Positions 56,169 through 64,000 of a stretch of 64,000 nucleotides of DNA are shown in pieces; position 1 is the stretch's first letter; every line of letters begins with the position of its first letter. The notes under the pieces were generated by a model. It did not search any database, was not told the origin of the DNA, and was given only the letters and a program-made list of their open reading frames with translations. Source of the stretch: Pseudomonadota bacterium. Its GTDB lineage: Bacteria > Myxococcota_A > Polyangia > Polyangiales > Polyangiaceae. Location of the stretch: positions 1 to 64,000 of the forward strand of contig JAEZYZ010000132.1 of the NCBI GenBank assembly GCA_023418705.1, read 5' to 3'. Made by a program: the position numbers and the translations under genes.

Positions 56169-56746
56169 AGGCTCGGCTCGCGGTCGTGGAGGAGTCAGCC
56201 AGGCGCGCGGTGTTCACCTGCCCCGACTACGATCCGCTGCCCGGGTCGAAGCGTTGTCGCAGCTACCTGTCGAACGGTGGCTGCGCTCGCGAGGACCACT
56301 TCATGTGCGAGGAGTGGCTCAAGGCCAACGGTCAGGCAGCACGCCCGGTCGAGGCCAAGCCCGAGCCGACTCGCGACCTCTTTGGCAACCCGGTGCCCGA
56401 TGAGGCGCCGGCAAAGAAGTCTCCGGTCCGGGTGGCACCGACACCGTCGCCGACACCGAAGGCATCGCCAGTCGCCGTGGGCTCGGTCGCGGAGCGCGAC
56501 GCTCCGCTCGTACGCAACCTGACCGACGAGGACATCGCCTCGTTCAAGGCGCTCGGCGTCGAGGTCTGCATTGCCTCGGAGGAGATCGGCGAGGTGTGGA
56601 TCGTGCCCGAGTACACCCGCAAAGACCGACGCGAGCTGCGGATCGATCACGCGGCGACGCTGACCGCAGTGTGCGCGACGTTCCCGGGTGCGAAGATCAC
56701 GTCGTTCGAGAAGCTCGCGAAGCCGGAAACCGCGAAGGCGACCTGA
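56159..56746 (+). CDS. Hypothetical phage-like protein with N-terminal cysteine cluster
   Basis: This 195-residue protein has cysteines FTCPDYDPL ... KRCRSYLSNGGCAREDHFMC near the N-terminus that could bind zinc or iron-sulphur. A proline/alanine-rich linker (SPVRVAPTPSPTPKASPVAV) follows, then a compact C-terminal domain (DEDIASFKALGVEVCIASEE, ELRIDHAATLTAVC). The linked nuclease genes suggest a DNA metabolism role, but no family is recognised. Confidence 0.65.
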   Translation: MSLKARLAVVEESARRAVFTCPDYDPLPGSKRCRSYLSNGGCAREDHFMCEEWLKANGQAARPVEAKPEPTRDLFGNPVPDEAPAKKSPVRVAPTPSPTPKASPVAVGSVAERDAPLVRNLTDEDIASFKALGVEVCIASEEIGEVWIVPEYTRKDRRELRIDHAATLTAVCATFPGAKITSFEKLAKPETAKAT

Positions 56747-56747
56747 G

Positions 56748-56809
56748 CTGTCCCCGGTCGGCTTCGACGGCGCTTTGCCCTGGTGGCGACCACCACCGGA
56801 GGCAAGCGA
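56748..56809 (+). promoter_or_regulatory. Structured leader B before the nuclease gene at 56810
   Basis: CTTCGACGGCGCTTTGCCC, TGGTGGCGACC and ACCACCGGAGGC repeat the order of elements in leader A. GGTGG can pair with CCACC, again placing the ribosome binding site in or beside a hairpin. Compensating base differences between A and B hint at conserved structure. Confidence 0.45.
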
Positions 56810-57969
<1,160 letters not shown>

Positions 57970-57970
<1 letters not shown>

Positions 57971-59025
57971 TGCGACCGCTCGTCTTTGTCGACTGCGAGA
58001 CGACCGGGCTCGACCCGGCTCGGCACGAGCTGATCGAGGTCGCCGCCATCCGCGTGGATCCGCGCACGCTGAAGATCGAGACGGAGCTGGCGCTCAAAGT
58101 TCGTCCCGAGCGCATCGGCGATGCCGATGCCGAGGCACTCCGCATCAACGGGTACAACGAGGAGGCGTGGTCCGACGCCGTCTCGCTCGCCAATGCCATG
58201 CAGCAGATCGCACCGCTTTTCGAAGGTGCTGCGATCGCCGGGCACAACGTCGCCTTCGACCGCGGGTTCCTGGAGGCGGCATGGAAGCGCGTCGGCCATC
58301 GCCCTGCTGGGCTCGATCACCACCTGCTCGACACCGCGACGCTCGCGTGGCCGCTGCTCTCGTCCGGAACGATCGAATCGGTGTCACTGACGCCGGTGTG
58401 CAAGCACCTGGGCATCGAGCGAGGCGAGGAGCACTGGGCCCTCGACGACGCTCGCGCCAGCCTCGAGGTCGCCAAGCGCCTGCTGCCGGCGATGGAGGAC
58501 CACGCCCAGCTCGCCGCCTTCGCCGGTGATGAGCGCGCCATCTTCCGTGCGCTCCTTCGTCGGATCGATGCTGGGCGCAGCGAGTACGGACCGTGGAAGG
58601 CAGATGACGGCCGGCAGTATCTTCGCGAGGCCCTCGCCGAAGTGCTCGACGCGCTTCACTACTGCGCCGCCGAGCTGGTGCGGCTCGACCGGAAGCGAAC
58701 GGTGCCCGGATTCCGGACGCGTCGGGTCTACGTGTGCCACCCGTACCGCAACGCGCCCGCGGAGAACGTCGAGCGGGTAACGGCCATCTGCAGGGCGCTG
58801 TCGGCGAGCGGCCACCTGCCGATCGCTCCTCAACTCTACCTGCCTCAGTTCATGGACGAGGCAACCGAGCGTGAAGGTGCGCTCGCCCTCTGCCTCGAGC
58901 TGCTCGACGCCAGCGACGAGGTGCGTGTCTACGGTCAGTCGATCACCGCCGGCATGCGTCTCGAGATCGAACGTGCCGAGGCTCGCGGGCTCCCCGTGCG
59001 CTTCGTGGACGCGGAGACGGTGTGA
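57970..59025 (+). CDS. DnaQ-like 3'-5' exonuclease fused to DUF4406/DUF7768-type domain
   Basis: Residues 1-175 or so are a DEDDh exonuclease: [11 protein letters not shown] (DxE), [11 protein letters not shown] and [10 protein letters not shown]. From about residue 245 a second domain ([53 protein letters not shown]) resembles phage DUF4406/nucleoside 2-deoxyribosyltransferase-like proteins. The fusion suggests combined trimming and nucleotide salvage or modification. The total is 351 residues. It overlaps genes on both sides by one base (TGATG). Confidence 0.8.
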
Positions 59026-59363
59026 TGGGCGGCGCGATGTCCCGGCGCAAGGGCGCAGGCTTCGAGCGCGAGCTGGTTTGGCGGTTCCGCGAGGTCATGC
59101 CCGGCGCCGAGGTGAAGCGCGGCCTGCAGTCGCGCTCGGGTGAAGAGGTCGCCGACGTCGACTGCCCCGTCTTCTGGATCGAGGCCAAGCGCGGCCGGAA
59201 GCCGAACGTTCGCGCCGCGCTCAAGCAGGCCGAGACGAGCGCACCGAAGGGTCGCATCCCAGTGGCGGTGATCCGCGACGACCGCACCGCAGCCTTCGTG
59301 GCGCTGCCCCTCGAAGACTTCCTCGAGCTTGTCCGCGAGTGGTGGGAGCTGTCACGACGATGA
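59025..59363 (+). CDS. Small PD-(D/E)XK nuclease, resolvase-like
   Basis: This 112-residue protein has [40 protein letters not shown] (D ... E-x-K) and [17 protein letters not shown]. This is the core of Hjc/VRR-NUC-like Holliday junction nucleases of phages. It probably resolves recombination intermediates before packaging. The start is ATG 59025 (TGATG overlap). Confidence 0.8.
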   Translation: MGGAMSRRKGAGFERELVWRFREVMPGAEVKRGLQSRSGEEVADVDCPVFWIEAKRGRKPNVRAALKQAETSAPKGRIPVAVIRDDRTAAFVALPLEDFLELVREWWELSRR

Positions 59364-60202
59364 GCAGCAGCGACTCCGACAACAGCGGCAACCCAATCGG
59401 CCGCCCGCGCAAGGGTGAAGGCCCGCGGCTGCCCTACGAAGAGATCGATCGGGTCCTCGTCTTCGGCGAGGTGGTGGCGTGCGACGACGGCAAGAACACC
59501 ACCGTCGTCTATCCGTCGTACCGCGACCTCGGACGACGCTACGGCGTCTCCCACAGCCTGATCGCCGACTACGCCAAGAAGCACAACTGCATGCGCCGGC
59601 GCGAGGTGGCCCAGGCCCGGATCGAGGAGAAGACGGACCAGAAGCTGATCGAGCTGCGGTCGACGGCGCTGGCCATGTCCAAGGACGACGAGCTACGCAT
59701 CATCGACAGCTACCTCGCCGGCTTCGAGAAGGCGCTCTCCGAGGGCCGCGTGCGCTTCGACAACCCAGGTGACTTCAACACCATGGTGCGGCTCAAGGAG
59801 TTCGTGCAGGGCGGCGCCGACTCGCGGCAGGAGGTGCACGCGATCCTCTCGCTCGAGGAGCTGCAGGCGCGGCATCGCCGGATGATGAAGACCCTCGAGG
59901 CCAGCCGTACAGACGAGATCGATGAAGTGAACGCGGTCGGTTCTTTGCTCCCGGATGGTCACCAGGAAATTGGCGAAAATCCCCCGCCGCCCTCGTTCGA
60001 GAGCGATCCCGAGGAAGTGTCCGGTCAGTTCGTGGAAGGAACCGCGGCCGGCCACGTCGGCCCACGTCGCGCGAAGCAACGCCAGCTCGACGACGACCCC
60101 GAGCCCGGCGAACGCCGCCGACACGGGGCGAACGTCGGCCCCACACGGGCCCGTCCTCCGGCGCATCCCGACCCAGAAGACGACAACGAGGCCGAGGAGT
60201 GA
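59360..60202 (+). CDS. Small terminase subunit-like protein
   Basis: This 280-residue protein starts [20 protein letters not shown] at ATG 59360 (ATGA overlap). A helix-turn-helix, [23 protein letters not shown], followed by [20 protein letters not shown] and long helices, is typical of TerS proteins that recognise the packaging site. The C-terminal third is acidic and disordered (EDDNEAEE end). Normally terL follows directly; here it does not. Confidence 0.7.
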   Translation: MSSSDSDNSGNPIGRPRKGEGPRLPYEEIDRVLVFGEVVACDDGKNTTVVYPSYRDLGRRYGVSHSLIADYAKKHNCMRRREVAQARIEEKTDQKLIELRSTALAMSKDDELRIIDSYLAGFEKALSEGRVRFDNPGDFNTMVRLKEFVQGGADSRQEVHAILSLEELQARHRRMMKTLEASRTDEIDEVNAVGSLLPDGHQEIGENPPPPSFESDPEEVSGQFVEGTAAGHVGPRRAKQRQLDDDPEPGERRRHGANVGPTRARPPAHPDPEDDNEAEE

Positions 60203-60540
60203 ACCCGTGCAGCGCCGCTCATCCGCTTCGCCGCTGCTCGCGGCAACTGACCGCGTGCAGTTCCTCGGTGAACATCGCCGGCAGGAACACCGCCGAGACG
60301 TGCAGAAAGCGGCGGTTCGCGGCTCGTGGCCCTTCGCGTTCTCGCGGAGTTGCGGGTCGCTGGCGACGGCGATCTCGCCGAGCACGACCGCCGCTTTCCT
60401 CGATCCGTCGCCCGGCGACGCGCCGGCGATCACCACGATGGAGGCAAGGTCGCACCCCCGGGGGGCGGGTCCGACTTTCGGAGCGCCCACCCGACAGCCC
60501 AAGGGTTTCCCGGCGTCGGCACCAAGCAAGGCGTCGGCCT
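60203..60540 (+). other. Disrupted region where terL and portal genes are expected
   Basis: A GTG at 60207 follows a well-spaced GAGGAG. Its first 35 codons or so (SPLLAATDRVQFLGEHRRQE, then DVQKAAVRGSWPFAFSR) look protein-like and could be a TerL N-terminus. The frame then loses coding character and runs out of phase into the Dam gene. The Dam/XkdF frame is open from 60326 but becomes protein-like only near 60560, and no good start codon lies between. A deletion of terL and portal with fusion of the flanks would explain this. Confidence 0.45.
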
Positions 60541-62170
60541 CCGCCCGAGCATCACGCTGGTCGCGACCAACTACGACCCGGAGAAGGTCCGGCGCTTTCA
60601 GGTCGCGGTCTCCAAGACCATCTGGGGCTCGCCCGCCGGCAAGAAGCGCCTCGCCGATCGGCTCGCAGCGCTCTTGCCCACGCACAAGACCTACGTCGAG
60701 CCCTTCGCTGGCAGCGCGGCGGTGCTGTTCGCGAAGGAGCCCGCCGAGGTCGAGGCCATCGGCGACGCCGACCTCGAGATCGCCGAGGCCTACCGCATCA
60801 TCAAACGCCTGAACCGAGGCCAGCTCGATCGGCTGCGGCGGATGAGCTGGACCGGCGACGAGGGCACGTTCAAGCGGCTGCTCGACGAGTCGCCCGGCGA
60901 CGAGGTCCACAAGCTCCACCGTTTTCTGTACCTGACGCACTTCTCGTACGGGAAGCTGCGCGGTCGCAGCTTCAATCCGGGCAGCGCCGGCGTCGAGGCG
61001 CGCACCCTCGAACGCATCGACGCCTTCGCCCCGCGGCTCAAGAACGTCCGCATCTACGGCGGCGACTACGAGAAGCTCGTCAAGAAGTACGACGCCGCCG
61101 ACACGGTGTTCTTCTTCGACCCGCCGTACGCCGGCTACAACGTCGACGTCGGCGAGGGCGACTTCGACGAGGATCGCTTCTCCGCGCTGCTGAAATCGCT
61201 CAAGGGCAAGTTCCTCCTGACCTACGGCGTGCGCGGGAAGCTGCCCGCGCTGCTGAAGGAAGCGGGCTTCACCATCAAGCGCATCCGCACGCCCCGCAGC
61301 ATCAGCACGATGCGCGGTGTGGGTGGCTCCACGGTGCTGACCCAGCTCGTGGTCGCCAACTACGAGCTCGTCGAGAAGGGCGACAACGAGCTCGAGCCCT
61401 GGAACGGCCAGCTCTCGTTGAACGACAGTCCCAAGCCCTTGGTGAACAAGGCCGAGTGGACCGGGGCTTTCATCAACGATCTGCCCGACAGCTCGTTCCT
61501 CTTCATCGAGCCCGGTGGGCGGAAGGACGCCGAGGGCAAAACCGTTCCGCGGAGCCTCCGCCATTTCCCGGTGCGCGACGAGAACGGCGAGCTGGATCTG
61601 CCACACCTACGGAACGCGATCGCCCGCATTCCCCAGAGCCGCATCCCGGGGGTGACGGACGAGAAGCTCCGTGAGCTGCAAGCCGAGGCTCGGCGACTGC
61701 TCGCCGAAACGCAGGGCGACAGTGACACCAAGCGCGACGCCGACGCGGTGCCGTTCTCGAAGTCGATTCCGCTCATCAAGGGCATCGACCCGAGCGACGA
61801 GCGCTTCGTGCTCGGCATCGTCCTTGAGCCCGAGGTCGTGGACGCCCAGGGCGACATCTACTCGCCCGAAGAGATCAGTCAGGCCGCCCACCGCTTCATG
61901 GAGGAGTTCGGCGGGCTCGGGCTCATGCACCGCATGCGCGTGAACGGCCAGGTGAAGGTGCTCGAGAGCTACGTCGCGCCGGTCGACTTCACCGTGGGCG
62001 AGATCAGCGTCCGCAAGGGCACCTGGCTCCTGGCCGTGCGCATCCTCTCCGATGCGCTTTGGGAGCAGGTGAAGGCGGGCGAGCTCACGGGCTTCTCGAT
62101 CGGTGGCTCGGCTCGTCGCGTGCCCGAACCGGATGCCGCTGTACCTGAGCCACAACGGGAGGCTGCGTGA
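60326..62170 (+). CDS. DNA adenine methylase (D12 class) fused to XkdF-type prohead protease
   Basis: From about 60560 the frame encodes a D12-class Dam methylase: KTYVEPFAGSAAVLFAKEP (motif I), FFFDPPYAGYN (catalytic DPPY) and FLLTYGVRGKLP. It continues without a break into phage sequence: FLFIEPGGRKDAEGK and RSLRHFPVRDENGELDLPHL, then an XkdF-type protease/core domain (VLEPEVVDAQGDIYSPEEIS, GLMHRMRVNGQ, GTWLLAVRILSDALWEQVKA). The total is 614 codons; the first 75 or so are not credible protein. The fusion might mark the genome before packaging, but function is inferred. Confidence 0.8.
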   Translation: MALRVLAELRVAGDGDLAEHDRRFPRSVARRRAGDHHDGGKVAPPGGGSDFRSAHPTAQGFPGVGTKQGVGLRPSITLVATNYDPEKVRRFQVAVSKTIWGSPAGKKRLADRLAALLPTHKTYVEPFAGSAAVLFAKEPAEVEAIGDADLEIAEAYRIIKRLNRGQLDRLRRMSWTGDEGTFKRLLDESPGDEVHKLHRFLYLTHFSYGKLRGRSFNPGSAGVEARTLERIDAFAPRLKNVRIYGGDYEKLVKKYDAADTVFFFDPPYAGYNVDVGEGDFDEDRFSALLKSLKGKFLLTYGVRGKLPALLKEAGFTIKRIRTPRSISTMRGVGGSTVLTQLVVANYELVEKGDNELEPWNGQLSLNDSPKPLVNKAEWTGAFINDLPDSSFLFIEPGGRKDAEGKTVPRSLRHFPVRDENGELDLPHLRNAIARIPQSRIPGVTDEKLRELQAEARRLLAETQGDSDTKRDADAVPFSKSIPLIKGIDPSDERFVLGIVLEPEVVDAQGDIYSPEEISQAAHRFMEEFGGLGLMHRMRVNGQVKVLESYVAPVDFTVGEISVRKGTWLLAVRILSDALWEQVKAGELTGFSIGGSARRVPEPDAAVPEPQREAA

Positions 62171-63027
62171 TGGCTGACGGCAAGGCCGAACGCGCGGTGC
62201 ATCGGCTCCTCGACATGGTGGTCGAGGAAGTCTCCCTCGTCGACCGCGCCGCCAATCAACACCGATTTCTCATCGTGAAGAGGAGTGAACCCATGGATCA
62301 GGAAAACACCGCCGCGGCCGAATCGAACGCGACGCCGCAAGAGACCGAGCGCGCCGAGACGGGCACCAATGAGCCCGTCGTAGATCTGAACGAGCTACCC
62401 GAAGAGGACGCCGACGGTGACAGCGAAACCGCCCCCAGCGAAGTCGCACCTGCATCCGCGCTCGAGGTCGCTGCGAAGGTCCTGGAGAGTATCACCGGCG
62501 CGGTGGAGGCCCTCAGCGCCGCACCCGAAGCAGAAGCCCGCGCGCGTGTCAGCGAGCTCGCTAAGGATCTCCAGGCGGCCGCGGAACGACTCGGCGGGGA
62601 AGCAGGTGTCGAGCCCGGCACGAACGACGAGAGCCCACCTGCCAGCGCGGGCACGCCGGGCTTCGATGCCGTGATCACGTCCGTGCGCACGATGCTCGAG
62701 CGCGTAGGTCAGACGCTCGACGCCGCCAAGTCGGCCAGCGCCGCTCAGCCCGCGATCAAGACGGAGGCCGCCGAAACTCCGCCGCCCGACATCGCGGGCA
62801 AGCTCGACGAAGTCGTCACGGTCCTGCGCTCGCTCGGCGAGACCGTGAAGGAGCAGCAGCAACGGCTCGCTCGCATGGAGAAGCGCTTCGGGCTGCCGAA
62901 CAGCGCGCCCATCGGGGAGCGACCAACTCGAACCGAAGACGACGCCGACATCGGCTGGCCTCTCGACCTCAACCGCAGCCTCGACCGCGACAGCGTCGAC
63001 AAGTCGATCTCGTTCCACGACGTGTGA
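62170..63027 (+). CDS. Prohead core/scaffold-like protein
   Basis: This 285-residue protein starts [20 protein letters not shown] at ATG 62170 (TGATG overlap). [20 protein letters not shown] resembles the N-terminal strand motif of XkdF-type prohead proteins, followed by a long acidic, alanine-rich coiled region ([40 protein letters not shown]) typical of scaffolds. It sits directly before the capsid gene, as expected for a scaffold. Confidence 0.7.
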   Translation: MADGKAERAVHRLLDMVVEEVSLVDRAANQHRFLIVKRSEPMDQENTAAAESNATPQETERAETGTNEPVVDLNELPEEDADGDSETAPSEVAPASALEVAAKVLESITGAVEALSAAPEAEARARVSELAKDLQAAAERLGGEAGVEPGTNDESPPASAGTPGFDAVITSVRTMLERVGQTLDAAKSASAAQPAIKTEAAETPPPDIAGKLDEVVTVLRSLGETVKEQQQRLARMEKRFGLPNSAPIGERPTRTEDDADIGWPLDLNRSLDRDSVDKSISFHDV

Positions 63028-63057
63028 GCGCCCGCGAACGCCAAGGAGAAACAAATC

Positions 63058-63996
<939 letters not shown>

Positions 63997-64000
63997 CGCG

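Noticed and set aside
59693..61606. A 637-codon minus-strand ORF across the small terminase and Dam genes
   Set aside because: It is antisense to clear phage genes on the plus strand and has no recognisable motif.

Overview
The window is GC-rich, densely coding bacterial DNA, with a regulator-rich accessory character. A secreted-type beta-propeller repeat protein, a JmjC-type oxygenase and a YcaO/TfuA cluster suggest a myxobacterium-like (Myxococcota) chromosome. This is an inference from gene content only; no rRNA, tRNA or universal marker gene lies in the window.

Layout. (1) 1-8 kb: a patchwork of housekeeping-type genes (a DksA/TraR-like zinc-finger protein, a medium-chain dehydrogenase, msrA), small hypothetical genes and gene debris. 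The debris includes a duplicated 3' end of the propeller gene fused to a DUF1801 gene, and two copies of the 3' end of an alpha/beta hydrolase gene flanking a MazF-type toxin-antitoxin pair and a frameshifted gene. (2) 8-15.3 kb: a seven-gene minus-strand operon in which every stop overlaps the next start: methyltransferase, second methyltransferase, YcaO, TfuA, HExxH-type putative peptide hydroxylase, 2OG-Fe(II) oxygenase and a degenerate oxygenase-like protein. Divergent from it are a small, very basic protein and a JmjC/cupin oxygenase. This looks like a peptide- or protein-modifying (RiPP-like) system with no obvious classical precursor, and is the best candidate here for an undescribed system. 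(3) 15.6-42.4 kb: a defence island that starts at two transposase remnants. It holds an AbiE-like nucleotidyltransferase operon, a truncated phage terminase, a second AbiEi/AbiEii operon with a cysteine-rich third gene, a Pnkp/Hen1 RNA-repair pair with a truncated companion, an HNH nuclease, and an operon of HTH regulator, C5 methyltransferase, 1033-aa protein, 2190-aa DUF1998-type helicase, PD-(D/E)XK nuclease and Vsr that matches type II Druantia. (4) 42.4-64 kb: a phage-like integrative element. It has a large serine recombinase, DUF2924 protein, primase-helicase, SF2 helicase, DNA-binding protein, sigma-like factor, Com-like zinc finger, LexA-type repressor with an operator, an iteron-like repeat cluster, nucleases, small terminase, a Dam-XkdF fusion, a scaffold and a major capsid protein. 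Terminase large subunit and portal genes are missing where they would be expected.

Five genes carry single-base frameshifts (four insertions, one deletion), mostly beside short homopolymers. These may be sequencing errors, so pseudogene calls on those genes are provisional. Most operons use ATGA, GTGA or TGATG overlaps, which were used to fix many start codons.
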